From positions 62,001-126,000 of the forward strand of contig NZ_JAAGPD010000016.1 in assembly GCF_017104565.1 (NCBI RefSeq): 64,000 bases of DNA, in the 5' to 3' direction. Both the position numbers and the translations under genes were made by a program. Shown here in pieces: positions 36,092-43,480 of the stretch (positions within the stretch are counted from its first letter, which is position 1; the number at the start of each line of letters is the position of its first letter). Origin of the DNA: Paraburkholderia sp. Tr-20389 (GTDB taxonomy: Bacteria > Pseudomonadota > Gammaproteobacteria > Burkholderiales > Burkholderiaceae). The notes below the pieces were generated by a model. That model was not told the origin of the DNA, made no database searches, and saw only the letters and a list, made by a program, of their open reading frames with translations.

Positions 36092-36478
36092 ATGAGACTC
36101 GATATCGAGGGTAAAGCGGCCATCACCGCGCCCACGCACACACAGATCGCTCGCGCGCTCAAGTCGCTGCGAAGCTACGGCAAGTCGTCTTATGCGTCAT
36201 TGACTGACGATGCAGGAAACTACGTGCAGGTAGCTGGCGGCGGTGTAAGCTGCATGATCGAGCGCTTCGAATTCGGCGGCAAACGATGGAGAGGGTTCCA
36301 CGATAAGCCTTCACCTGTACGGCCGGACGGCACGATCCTCGTCTTTCGAGCGGGCAACATCCCGATGCGATCCGATGAATGGTTCACGTCCGATCAGGTC
36401 GTGGAAGTATTTCTGGCGTTCCTTTGTGACGCACCATATCCGCCATTTGTTCACTGGCGGTTAGCGCCAAGCTTGTGA
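36092..36478 (+). CDS. Hypothetical protein, possible immunity-type protein
   Basis: A 128-aa protein, not firmly recognised. MRLDIEGKAAITAPTHTQIARALKSLRSYGKSSYASLTDDAGNYVQVAGG has the strand-helix-strand character of small immunity-like proteins, followed by an aromatic-rich second half (RWRGFHDK, DEWFTSDQVVEVFLAFL). No signal or membrane helix. It is one of the few plus-strand genes in the accessory array. The start at ATG 36092 has only a weak ribosome site. Confidence 0.6.
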   Translation: MRLDIEGKAAITAPTHTQIARALKSLRSYGKSSYASLTDDAGNYVQVAGGGVSCMIERFEFGGKRWRGFHDKPSPVRPDGTILVFRAGNIPMRSDEWFTSDQVVEVFLAFLCDAPYPPFVHWRLAPSL

Positions 36479-36619
36479 GCCAGCGACGCAATCGAGCCGC
36501 AGTCGGAAGCCTTCGACGCGCATTATCGACGTTCATGGCCCTGCCGTTGATTGACCGAAACCGGCCGTTTGTGGAAGCTGAATCTCATCGACGCTGAGGG
36601 CTTGAGTTGGTCCGTAGGC

Positions 36620-36931
36620 TCACTTCGGCCGTGCAAAAATTGTTCGGACTTCGGTTTTCCAGTCGAGCAGCAACTGGGCGACGCAGTTGGAATGTTCAGG
36701 ATTCGCATCCAGACCCATTCGCTCGCTCGCGATGCTGTCAAGGTATGCCGCGATTATCGACGCATTCGCTCCCTCACCCTGCAGCATTGAGAAAACGCTG
36801 GGCAGGTACCCATAATATTCGTCGCGTGCCGCCGGGCTGTTCGCGACGCCAATCGGGTCCCAAACATAGAACAGAACTTCGTCCACTCGGCGGTACAGTT
36901 CCAGTTCATCATCGGCCAACTTGTGTCCCAT
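36620..36931 (-). CDS. Small DUF1871-like hypothetical protein (cassette gene)
   Basis: A 103-aa soluble protein. LYRRVDEVLFYVWDPIGVANSPAARDEYYGYLPSVF followed by YLDSIASERMGLDANPEHSNCVAQLLLDW resembles the DUF1871-like proteins often found next to polymorphic toxins or as orphan immunity-like genes; this is from memory of the family pattern. It lies 46 bp from the near end of a short repeat (36977-37026), as do the other units of the array. Function unknown. Confidence 0.75.
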   Translation of the reverse strand: MGHKLADDELELYRRVDEVLFYVWDPIGVANSPAARDEYYGYLPSVFSMLQGEGANASIIAAYLDSIASERMGLDANPEHSNCVAQLLLDWKTEVRTIFARPK

Positions 36932-36976
36932 CAGCTTTCCCTTATCTCACCACTCGCCCATCAAGAGACGGACACG

Positions 36977-37026
36977 GAAATTGTCCATGATCTAGGCGTC
37001 GGCGTCGAGCGACCGTTCATGGCCGA
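36977..37026 (-). repeat. Short cassette repeat, 50 bp
   Basis: On the minus strand it begins TCGGCCATGAACGGTCGCTCG and ends GGACAATTTC. It starts 44 bp after the Mrr-type nuclease stop and ends 46 bp before the next gene. Confidence 0.8.
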
Positions 37027-37069
37027 GAGCACCAATTCAACGGAGTGGTCTACAGTCGGGCATCGCAAA

Positions 37070-38026
37070 TTAAATCCGCCTCTCGTCTAGAACTTGCGCC
37101 GCACGTACCATAGTGACTCTGCATCTGGGATAGTTGCGACAGCCCCAGAACAATCCGCCCTTCCCCTGTCGCTCCACCATCTTCACGCGACAGGCTGCAC
37201 AAGTTGGCGTCTCGTAGTCGCCTTCGAACGCCAGCGCAAGTAGCTTTGCCTGTTTGTCGGCGTCAAGGGCACGAATGCGTTCGACAATGCCTGCGCCATC
37301 CACCAATAAAATGTCAGCCTGAGAGGCATAGTCCCGAACTGGCTGGCCGATGAACCCTGCGAGTGACCAAAAGACGCCGCGCTTTACCTTTTTCGAATGC
37401 ATGACGCCGCCGAGAGCCCTCACTTGTTCCACCTTCACAGGGGTCCGCCATGCTTTGCACTGGACGACCGCAATCGGAGCTTCCCGCCCCTCCCGGTATA
37501 GGGTGGCGTCGATACCGCCATCAGCACCATATGGCACCGTCTTTACGGTGAAGCCCAGGGCCTCGTAGTACCAGACACACAGCATCTCAAATCGCTTCCA
37601 TTCAAGTTGTTTGATTGCATCGATGGTCCATTCTGTGGGCTTCGCAAGCGACACCAAGCTGGCTTCGTCGATTCGGCCTGCTCTATCCGAATTGAGCCTC
37701 GTGACGGGTACGCTCGTGCGGACAACACGGAGAGTAGGTTCCTTGCGCAAGGGCCATACCGAACCCGGCGCAGAATCGGACGCCAACTTACGCTTCCGGG
37801 CACGCAGATAGGCCAGCAGCCCAAGAATGGCAAACATCGTTGCCGGAGCCCATGCAAAGAATCGACTCATCCCGGCCACACCGCGCAGGACGCGATTCGA
37901 AGCCATAGCTGCCGGCAGAACGGCGTAAAAGGCTACATAGCTCGCCAACGCCAGCAAAGCCGAAACCCACCACGGCGCATCCAGCAGAACATCACGGACA
38001 GACGGCTTGCTTTTCCTGCTGCCCAT
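37070..38026 (-). CDS. Membrane-anchored Mrr-type restriction endonuclease with topoisomerase-like zinc finger
   Basis: About 318 aa. The N-terminus has two membrane helices (WVSALLALASYVAFYAVLPAAM and FFAWAPATMFAILGLLAYL). The middle is an Mrr_cat nuclease domain: LEWKRFEMLCVWYYEALGF, then GADGGIDATLY and VVQCKAW, the D-(Q)xK active site of PD-(D/E)xK enzymes. The C-terminus has CAAC...CRNYPRC, a topoisomerase I-type zinc ribbon. ATG 38026 has AAGGGG at good spacing; the frame also opens at 38056. Mrr proteins cut modified or foreign DNA; anchoring to the membrane suggests action on incoming DNA, which is inference. It is the largest unit in the array and is followed by a short repeat. Confidence 0.85.
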   Translation of the reverse strand: MGSRKSKPSVRDVLLDAPWWVSALLALASYVAFYAVLPAAMASNRVLRGVAGMSRFFAWAPATMFAILGLLAYLRARKRKLASDSAPGSVWPLRKEPTLRVVRTSVPVTRLNSDRAGRIDEASLVSLAKPTEWTIDAIKQLEWKRFEMLCVWYYEALGFTVKTVPYGADGGIDATLYREGREAPIAVVQCKAWRTPVKVEQVRALGGVMHSKKVKRGVFWSLAGFIGQPVRDYASQADILLVDGAGIVERIRALDADKQAKLLALAFEGDYETPTCAACRVKMVERQGKGGLFWGCRNYPRCRVTMVRAAQVLDERRI

Positions 38027-38542
38027 CTTTAACCCCTTCTTCCTGTTCAAGTCCATTCCGGGGCAAATCTGTCAGAGGCGCACAAGCATCGGCAAGTTGC
38101 GCGACTTCAACATCTACAAGTTAGTGTAGTAGGCATTCGGCGGGTTTTCGGAGGCGCGCCGCTCGTTCGAGTGACCACACATGTGTGCGGCGAGCGGAAG
38201 CAACGGCCGGTTGCCCGCGCTGGGCGATGAGGCCACGTACCTGTCGATGGTGAAGCTTCGGCTCATGGCGCAGTCGATCGACGCGTACAACCGGCCAATA
38301 GTTGCCGAACACGAAACGCTGAAGGCCGTCATTCCAATGGCTATTCACTTCGGAACCTGCTGGATGCGTGACGAGGCGAATCGGCCTGAGCTGACGTTCA
38401 TGAATTGCGGTTTGTGAGGCCGCTTCAGATTCCTTTCCTGTCGTTGGGATCTGTGCGATCGCGAATGTCTTGTTCAATGTGACCGAACTCACACTCTCGA
38501 CCCGGAGCCGACGTTCAAGGTTGCCGAAAGCGGTCACTCAAC
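38027..38542. other. Gene-poor stretch with a long repeat copy
   Basis: 516 bp without a firmly supported gene. A 78-codon plus-strand frame at 38181-38417 ends inside the repeat at 38381-38445 and could be a decayed unit. Confidence 0.4.
38381..38445 (+). repeat. Long-form cassette repeat (65 bp)
   Basis: Starts TCGGCCTGAGCTGACGTTCA. Its second half (TTGTGAGGCCG...CTTTCCTGTCGTT) is nearly identical to the copy at 44271-44335. Confidence 0.75.
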
Positions 38543-38800
38543 TCACTCAAAAGCGCGCTGTATCTGATTGATCAGGGCTGCAAGTTCGGCGTTGTCGCCC
38601 CACATGTCGAATTCCCGAGTGGCAATCAGTCCCATTGTGAGTGGCCCCTGTTTTGGCTCCGACGATTCGCCGGAAATTTGGGCACGGCACCACGTCAATT
38701 GCCGATGAATGCTCTGTACATTTGGCCATGTGGGAGCCACCAGAGGCCCGATAGCTGATAGAGCTGCATCGATCTTGAGTAAGAGTTCGGTGTTCGTCAT
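38543..38800 (-). CDS. Small hypothetical protein (array gene)
   Basis: An 85-aa soluble protein from ATG 38800 (or 90 aa from 38815). MTNTELLLKIDAALSAIGPLVAPTWPNVQSIHRQL and LIATREFDMWGDNAELAALINQIQRAF suggest a small helical protein. DMWGDNAELAALINQIQ resembles the C-termini of immunity-like helical proteins. No signal or membrane segment. It lies between two minus-strand genes; no clear short repeat separates it from the gene at 38871. Confidence 0.6.
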   Translation of the reverse strand: MTNTELLLKIDAALSAIGPLVAPTWPNVQSIHRQLTWCRAQISGESSEPKQGPLTMGLIATREFDMWGDNAELAALINQIQRAFE

Positions 38801-38870
38801 GACGAAGAAATCCACGTGCTACCAGACCGAAAGTGTGACTAACGTTGATGCAAGCGGCAATGTTCCTCGC

Positions 38871-39188
38871 CTAGTTTGTAATGTTGTCGCGTATCGATTT
38901 AGAGTCTTTCGGCTCCCAGTACCCGCCACTGCCGTGATACGTTTCTGCGTGCAGCCAAAACATCTCATCGCAATGCAGACAGCGAAAATGGTACTCGATG
39001 TAGTCGTCCCACGCGGCTCCCTTCGCGAGTTCGGCAAACGAGACGGAGACCCAAGGACTGTCGGGAACTACCTCACCGAGTGTTCCGTCGGCGATGTTCT
39101 CCGCGCCGATTTGTATCGCTTTGCGTAGCTCACGAGGATGTCTGATTGCATAGCGAACGCAAAGATCCTTACATCGTGCACATGCCAC
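38871..39188 (-). CDS. Small zinc-motif hypothetical protein (array gene)
   Basis: A 105-aa soluble protein. CARCKDLC at the N-terminus and CLHC near residues 68-71 are paired cysteine motifs that could bind zinc; the segment DDYIEYHFRCLHCDEMFWLHAETYHGSGGYW is aromatic-rich. It follows, on the minus strand, the short repeat at 39258-39306 by 70 bp, like other units. The family was not recognised. Confidence 0.65.
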   Translation of the reverse strand: MACARCKDLCVRYAIRHPRELRKAIQIGAENIADGTLGEVVPDSPWVSVSFAELAKGAAWDDYIEYHFRCLHCDEMFWLHAETYHGSGGYWEPKDSKSIRDNITN

Positions 39189-39257
39189 AAAAGACTCCGT
39201 CAGGTTTTCGCTGCGTTTTGCAGAAAGTTCGGTTGGTATCGGCGAGTGCGGCGAACA

Positions 39258-39306
39258 GGATTGTCCACGATCAGGGCGGCAGTGTCGAACGCCCGTTCAT
39301 GGCCGA
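39258..39306 (-). repeat. Short cassette repeat, 49 bp
   Basis: Minus strand begins TCGGCCATGAACGGGCGTTC and ends GTGGACAATCC. It lies 10 bp after the stop at 39316 and 70 bp before the next gene. Confidence 0.85.
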
Positions 39307-39315
39307 ACAGAGATG

Positions 39316-39642
39316 TCAGCATTCTTCGACCAGCGGACTACCCAGTGAGCGCCACGCGATTCGTCGATAGGCTCCTTGCAGCAAACCTTCATCGCGAAAG
39401 CGTTCGAAAATTTCTGCCGGGGACCACCCCGGACCTGCGGCGAAACAGAACTCGTGCGCGCGCAGCCGATCGAACAGCGCAGCTTTCTCGCTATCGCCTC
39501 CGACGTTAATCGCGTATGTCCCCGACTCGTCGTTTCGACATTCGAAGCCCATAGCAACAAGCGCATCTTGAAGTCCAACATGGGAAGCTTTTACAACCAC
39601 CTGCGAGGAGGATGCCTCGACAACATAACCGGTATCAGACAT
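39316..39642 (-). CDS. Small hypothetical protein (array gene)
   Basis: A 108-aa protein from ATG 39642 (MSDTGYVVEASSSQVVVKASHVGLQDALVAMGFEC). The open frame continues upstream because of the frameshifts in the neighbouring DUF6881-like gene, so the longer version is an artefact. It has a strand-helix-strand start and a C-terminal helical part (WSPAEIFERFRDEGLLQGAYRRI). Not recognised. It shares its unit with the broken gene upstream, with 8 bp between them and no repeat. Confidence 0.6.
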   Translation of the reverse strand: MSDTGYVVEASSSQVVVKASHVGLQDALVAMGFECRNDESGTYAINVGGDSEKAALFDRLRAHEFCFAAGPGWSPAEIFERFRDEGLLQGAYRRIAWRSLGSPLVEEC

Positions 39643-39650
39643 ATGATTGT

Positions 39651-39958
39651 TCAGCCAAGATGACCAACGCTCGGAACATGACAAGACCATAACGTGTTGA
39701 ACTCTTCCATCGTCGTTTCTCGCGCCTGGAACCTGCGGATCAGCGTTTATCGCAGTCAAAACGGGGGACTGGCAGCAATCCGAGTTGTGTTCCTGATGCA
39801 GTCCGCTCACCGTCCGCAAATCCAACTCGCCCATCGCGAAAGAATTCCAGCTTGCGAATCTCGTAGCGATCCGAGTCGAGCACGGAGAGCAGACGGACCG
39901 GTTCTGCCTCGAAATCATGCTTCCATACGACGTCGATCGCAATGAATCTCTCTCGCAT
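39651..39958 (-). pseudogene. DUF6881-like gene with two frameshifts
   Basis: Starts at ATG 39958 (AGGAGA upstream): MRERFIAIDVVWKHDFEAEPVRLLSVLDSDRYEIRKLEFFRDG, a DUF6881-type opening. The frame breaks at a G5 run (39763-39767); removing one base restores LPVLTAINADPQ, and removing a second base shortly after restores FQAREtTMEEFNTLW-type residues to a TGA at 39651. The total, 308 bp, equals 102 codons plus two bases, which fits two single-base insertions. It could also be a sequencing error in a homopolymer, but two independent events are needed. Confidence 0.65.
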
Positions 39959-40008
39959 TGTCCCGCTCTCCTGGTGTGCCAAGTAGCCTCACTTGCTGCT
40001 GCATCGAC

Positions 40009-40057
40009 GGATTGTCGGCGATTCTGGTACCGAGTGCGAGTGACCGTTCCTGGCCGA
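40009..40057 (-). repeat. Short cassette repeat, 49 bp
   Basis: Minus strand begins TCGGCCAGGAACGGTCACTC and ends ATCGCCGACAATCC. 57 bp after the stop at 40114; TCGGC/GCCGA form an inverted pair at the ends. Confidence 0.85.
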
Positions 40058-40113
40058 TCTCGCTCAAAAACGCGACCGGCTAAATGCCGGCTGATCGGCC
40101 GACCCGCGACGAC

Positions 40114-40620
40114 TTAGTTCAGTTCCTTACGATCGTTGCACTCTCGATGAGTAAGGCGGAGGAAACCCCAGCACACCGAACCACCGATGATCCCAACTGC
40201 AACCTGTAAGCAAGTAAAGCCTATGTTAATCGACGAGTGCACCGTCTTTCCCACGTTCCTGCTGAATATGTAAGGCCACAGCCACGCCCACAGCGATAGC
40301 AGACTTCCGAGGAAGATATAGTAAGTCAAGTGTTGGACGCGAAGCCTCCACGCCAAGAAAATTCCGGTCGCGTAGAGGGGCAGTACTGGAAGTCCAAAGA
40401 AGACGAAGCAGCCAATCACTGCGCCAAGTTCCAACTGCAAGAGCCGTAGGACATGGTGACCAACGTCCGACCGCGGAAAGGCTAGGATTAGGCTGCCCCG
40501 ACGAACGGCAGCGGCTACCTCAAGGGCGGGAAAGAATGCCGCCGCGCCCCCAGCCATTGCAATCGGATATGCGATAACCGCCCGCCAAAATGTTATGAAG
40601 CGATTCGCGTGTTGCGACAT
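40114..40620 (-). CDS. Multi-pass membrane protein, hypothetical (array gene)
   Basis: A 168-aa protein from ATG 40620 (MSQHANRFITFWRAVIAYPI). About four membrane helices: AVIAYPIAMAGGAAAFFPAL, LGAVIGCFVFFGLPVLPLYATGIFL, YYIFLGSLLSLWAWLWPYIF and INIGFTCLQVAVGIIGGSVCWGFL. No family recognised. Downstream on its strand is the short repeat at 40009-40057, upstream that at 40675-40722, making it a complete single-gene unit. Confidence 0.7.
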   Translation of the reverse strand: MSQHANRFITFWRAVIAYPIAMAGGAAAFFPALEVAAAVRRGSLILAFPRSDVGHHVLRLLQLELGAVIGCFVFFGLPVLPLYATGIFLAWRLRVQHLTYYIFLGSLLSLWAWLWPYIFSRNVGKTVHSSINIGFTCLQVAVGIIGGSVCWGFLRLTHRECNDRKELN

Positions 40621-40674
40621 TCGAGTCCTTGAAAGGGGGCGTGCCCTCGTGTTGCGAATGATGTTAGCGAAGCC

Positions 40675-40722
40675 GGTTGTTAGCAATCTGAGGCGCCTTC
40701 GCGATTGACCGTTGTTGGCCGA
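40675..40722 (-). repeat. Short cassette repeat, 48 bp
   Basis: Minus strand begins TCGGCCAACAACGGTCAATC and ends TTGCTAACAACC. 89 bp after the stop at 40811. Confidence 0.8.
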
Positions 40723-40810
40723 CCGTCGCCTTATAACATTCGCGTAGCGGGCCGGCACCTAGGACTGCAGAGTCGCCATGAGCACCCGCTGGCTTCGAGG
40801 AGGCGGTGAT

Positions 40811-41134
40811 TCACGGGGGTGGAGTTCGGCCAGTAACGACAAACACAACGAATAACGAACGGTCTCGCAAGGAATGCAAGAAATCCCGGGCTGCAGAGAT
40901 GCCCTCGTCGACGTTGTTTCCCTCGTAGAACCAATTGTCGTGCGTGGGCTCAAGACCTCGTCCGTCTGACGTTGCGCGGTAAACGTCCCCGCCAAGGACC
41001 AGCCATTTTTGGCCTGCAAACAGGTCCAACGCTTGCCCTGCTTCAGAGAGATCTAGCGCGGCTTCCTTTAGGCCCATAACTTCAAGCGACCGTCCGCTCC
41101 GAGCGTAAAGTTCGAGAATCCTGGAGATGGTCAT
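40811..41134 (-). CDS. Imm40-like small protein (array gene)
   Basis: A 107-aa soluble protein. WLVLGGDVYRATSDGRGLEPTHDNWFYEGN is the core pattern I associate with immunity protein family Imm40 (LGGDVY...YDNWY), followed by a helical C-terminus (VDEGISAARDFLHSL). Imm40-type proteins usually neutralise a polymorphic toxin encoded just upstream; no toxin is present here, so this is an orphan. The start is ATG 41134, with a second ATG at 41140. Repeats lie on both sides. Confidence 0.72.
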   Translation of the reverse strand: MTISRILELYARSGRSLEVMGLKEAALDLSEAGQALDLFAGQKWLVLGGDVYRATSDGRGLEPTHDNWFYEGNNVDEGISAARDFLHSLRDRSLFVVFVVTGRTPPP

Positions 41135-41204
41135 TAACACTCTCGTGGCGCTGTCTAGCGAAAAACTGGATGGATTGACAAGTCGTCGATCGGCGAAAGA
41201 CGTC

Positions 41205-41253
41205 GGATTGTCAGCAATCAGAGGGCGATCGTCAAATGACCGTTTGTGGCCGA
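41205..41253 (-). repeat. Short cassette repeat, 49 bp
   Basis: Minus strand begins TCGGCCACAAACGGTCATTTG and ends GATTGCTGACAATCC. 26 bp after the stop at 41279 and 71 bp before the next gene. Confidence 0.87.
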
Positions 41254-41278
41254 CAGTGAACCGAACAGGAGATCGGTG

Positions 41279-41470
41279 TCACTGCTTCGCCGGGTCAATC
41301 CATCCCGGGCGAAGTCCGCGAACGTGTTCTTCTCGGACCCGCTCGATCGATTCCGCATTGCCTAGCTCGGCCTCAATCTCGCCAACGCAACCCCAGCAGT
41401 CACCGCCACAGTTCATCGACAAGGGGTCGTCGGGCTGATCGAGTGCTCGTCCACATATCCGGCATTTCAT
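41279..41470 (-). CDS. Small zinc-ribbon protein (array gene)
   Basis: A 63-aa protein from ATG 41470. MKCRICGRALDQPDDPLSMNCGGDCWGCVGEIEAEL has a CxxC pair and a CGGDCWGC cluster, a zinc-ribbon-like arrangement seen in many small unannotated proteins. The C-terminal tail ends HVRGLRPGWIDP. It occupies a unit of only 0.3 kb between two repeats. Confidence 0.72.
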   Translation of the reverse strand: MKCRICGRALDQPDDPLSMNCGGDCWGCVGEIEAELGNAESIERVREEHVRGLRPGWIDPAKQ

Positions 41471-41498
41471 CGGTCGTTTTCCAGGGTGTGAATCCCGC

Positions 41499-41548
41499 CA
41501 AATTGTCGCGGATTTACGCCGGTATGTCGAACGGCCGATTGTGGCCGG
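41499..41548 (-). repeat. Short cassette repeat, 50 bp
   Basis: Minus strand begins CCGGCCACAATCGGCCGTTC and ends CGCGACAATTTG. 39 bp after the glutathione-transferase stop at 41587. Confidence 0.82.
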
Positions 41549-41586
41549 CTCCCGTCTCGCGACGAACAACGCCGCTCGTATTGTTG

Positions 41587-42219
41587 TCAAAGCGGAGGCC
41601 TGCTTAGCTCGGCCCACTGCTGCACGGACTCTCGATCCCATTGGCGCGTTGCATACGATGCAAACCTCGCGGGAACGTTGTCGCCATTCATGACAAGGCG
41701 ATTGAGCATGAGCGCCAGATCCGTGTCGGCTATACACCACTCACCAAAGAGATTCGATGCATCCTCTGAGAGAAGCCGGTCGACTGCAAAGTACAGCTTT
41801 CGCACTGCCAGCTCCGCTTCGGCCGAAAGCGCCGGAGCCTCCTTCTTATAAAACACTACCTCCGTCGAGCGCTCCTGACGAATGGGCATCAGGTCGCTTC
41901 TAAGCCACGCCTGAAGTTGGCGCGCTCTTGCACGAAGTTTTCGGTCACGAGGATAAATCAGCGTTTCAGGGAATGTCTCATCCAGATATTCGGTGATTGC
42001 CGTTGACTCGGATAGCGAGAAATCGCCGTGTTGCAATGTAGGTACTCGCTGAGTCAACGATTCGACAGCGTAGCGCTCTACGTGGTTAGCGCCGATTCCA
42101 AGATCAACCGCAGAGAGCTCAAAGTCCAGTTGCTTTTCCCGGAGAGCAACGAACACAGACATCGCGTATGGGCTTGCGAACTGTGCATCAGCATATAAGC
42201 GAAGCGGAGGTTGGGACAT
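41587..42219 (-). CDS. Glutathione S-transferase family protein (YfcF-like)
   Basis: A 210-aa protein. The thioredoxin-like N-domain starts LRLYADAQFASPYAMSVFVALREKQLDFEL, with TQRVPTLQHGDFSLSESTAITEYLDETFP holding the cis-proline (VPTL) and the SES glutathione-binding motif. The helical C-domain has FGEWCIADTDLALMLNRLV. Length and layout fit YfcF-type transferases. ATG 42219 sits beside GAAGCGGAGGTTGGGAC on the opposite strand; the longer frame is non-homologous. Cytosolic; probably detoxification or peroxide reduction. It is one unit of the cassette-like array. Confidence 0.85.
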   Translation of the reverse strand: MSQPPLRLYADAQFASPYAMSVFVALREKQLDFELSAVDLGIGANHVERYAVESLTQRVPTLQHGDFSLSESTAITEYLDETFPETLIYPRDRKLRARARQLQAWLRSDLMPIRQERSTEVVFYKKEAPALSAEAELAVRKLYFAVDRLLSEDASNLFGEWCIADTDLALMLNRLVMNGDNVPARFASYATRQWDRESVQQWAELSRPPL

Positions 42220-42285
42220 GGCGCCATCCTGGGTGATTGTTGATTTTTGCGGCTTGGTGCAAGCCAACGAGATAAACAGCGTCGA

Positions 42286-42331
42286 TGATTGTCGGCGATC
42301 TGGATATTGGTGTCGACCGGCCGCTGGCCGC
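42286..42331 (-). repeat. Short cassette repeat, 46 bp
   Basis: Minus strand begins GCGGCCAGCGGCCGGTCGAC and ends ATCGCCGACAATCA. 52 bp after the S51 peptidase stop at 42383; the most diverged 5' box of the set. Confidence 0.78.
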
Positions 42332-42382
42332 ATTGCGTCGCATGACTCAATGCAGCTAGCGTGTCGACGGCTCTGGGCCACG

Positions 42383-43099
42383 TCAGCCGATGCAAACGGT
42401 CGGCAGTGCGGTCTCGGTTACCGAATTGGCTTCACGGAAGACGCTATGCGCTGTCGATCCCGGTCGCCATGAAAATACGCGGTCGATAGAGGCGCCCTCG
42501 TACAAGACCGCCGAAAAATCGTCAATCGCAACCGAAGCAGGAATCGCACTAGCTTGGAGGGCGGCGTGTAGCGACGTACGTCTCTTCGGATCGCTGCTGT
42601 AGTGAACAGCGCAGCCGCCCGGTAGTAACCCCAAACAGTCGAGCGGACGGTACGTCGGCCCCCAGAATGAGTCAGTGAGACCGGCCTCGAACCAGCACAT
42701 GGCACCCGCGCTCATGCCCGCAATTAGAACGCCGTCTTCCCAAGCCTTCCGCAACGCCGTGTCGACTCCCCACTCGCGCCACACGGCGAGCGCAGACCTG
42801 GTATTGCCGCCACCAACGAATATCGCGTCCTGATCTAGAAGTCGTGCAGGAAATTCGGCGACGGGAATAGACCTGGCCTCGGGTTGGCGAAAGAATGCAA
42901 GGTGGGAAGTGTCGCTGCCTAAGTCGCCGTAGGCGGCGTGGAATTTGTCCAAATGCGCCGGAAGGTCACCGCTGGGTGTCGCGAGAAAGCAAATGTTTGG
43001 TCGTGCCTTTCCTGTTAGGCTGACGAGGTGCTTGTCGATAGGCGATGGCCCATCTTCCATCATGAAGCCGCCACCACCTATGGCAAGGATACGTCGCAT
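42383..43099 (-). CDS. Peptidase family S51 (peptidase E-like)
   Basis: A 238-aa protein of the S51 family. ILAIGGGGF at the N-terminus, IFVGGGNTRSALAVW, and GMSAGAMCWF carrying the nucleophilic serine are the signatures; later histidine-containing residues (AVHYSSDPKRR) fit the active site. S51 enzymes cleave Asp-X dipeptides or cyanophycin-like polymers. ATG 43099 has GTGGAG upstream; in-frame ATGs lie further out. It is the first unit next to the recombinase gene at 43481, which is transcribed in the opposite direction. Confidence 0.87.
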   Translation of the reverse strand: MRRILAIGGGGFMMEDGPSPIDKHLVSLTGKARPNICFLATPSGDLPAHLDKFHAAYGDLGSDTSHLAFFRQPEARSIPVAEFPARLLDQDAIFVGGGNTRSALAVWREWGVDTALRKAWEDGVLIAGMSAGAMCWFEAGLTDSFWGPTYRPLDCLGLLPGGCAVHYSSDPKRRTSLHAALQASAIPASVAIDDFSAVLYEGASIDRVFSWRPGSTAHSVFREANSVTETALPTVCIG

Positions 43100-43254
43100 G
43101 GATGCTCCACTCATTGACCGTCGGGCGCCTCGCAAATCGTTCGGCGCTCGGTCCTGATTGTCGACGAAGTAGGCTGCTGCGTCGAATGTCTCAAATTGGC
43201 CGTCAAGACTCATCCGCCGTTACGGCAAGCCGACGTTCGACCGCATGTCATCGC

Positions 43255-43320
43255 GAACGTCAGCAAAGCGGCGTAGTACAGCCGCATGGCGGCTGAACGG
43301 CGAGCACCGACCATAGCCGA
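43255..43320 (-). repeat. Long-form cassette repeat next to recombinase (66 bp)
   Basis: Minus strand begins TCGGCTATGGTCGG and ends CCGCTTTGCTGACGTTC. It occupies the same position ahead of the intact recombinase as 48582-48646 does ahead of the truncated copy. Confidence 0.68.
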
Positions 43321-43452
43321 AACGCCTCCGCCGGTCATTTGGTCAAACTTCGACCTGAATGGGCCACCGAGTCACGATGGTTGAGAAGGCGCCGACTGCA
43401 ACAATCGCCACGATTGTGAACATTCGCGAGAGTGCAGCAGCTTCACAATGAA

Positions 43453-43475
43453 ACTCCCATCCTTCCTGTGGGAGT
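43453..43475 (+). promoter_or_regulatory. Hairpin covering the recombinase ribosome site
   Basis: ACTCCCA and TGGGAGT form a 7-bp stem with a 9-base loop; GGGAG in the second arm is the ribosome site of ATG 43481. The same hairpin is kept ahead of the truncated copy (48785-48807), although the loop differs. Confidence 0.65.
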
Positions 43476-43480
43476 CTGCC

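Larger units (their letters stand above)
43100..43480. other. Divergent region between recombinase and array
   Basis: 381 bp between the S51 gene and the recombinase. It contains the long repeat 43255-43320 and the start-site hairpin 43453-43475. In an integron the corresponding region would hold the insertion site and the array promoter. Confidence 0.55.

Noticed and set aside
36500-36546. Possible further short repeat (CGACGTTCATGGCCCTG)
   Set aside because: Only one end box is recognisable; kept out of the repeat list.
38181-38417. 78-codon plus-strand frame
   Set aside because: Its end runs into the long repeat at 38381-38445 and no family is recognised; at best a decayed unit, so not called as a gene.
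36620-43480. Classical integron with IntI and attC sites
   Set aside because: The recombinase is too short and lacks the IntI layout, and the repeats do not carry canonical attC core sites; only the geometry matches.
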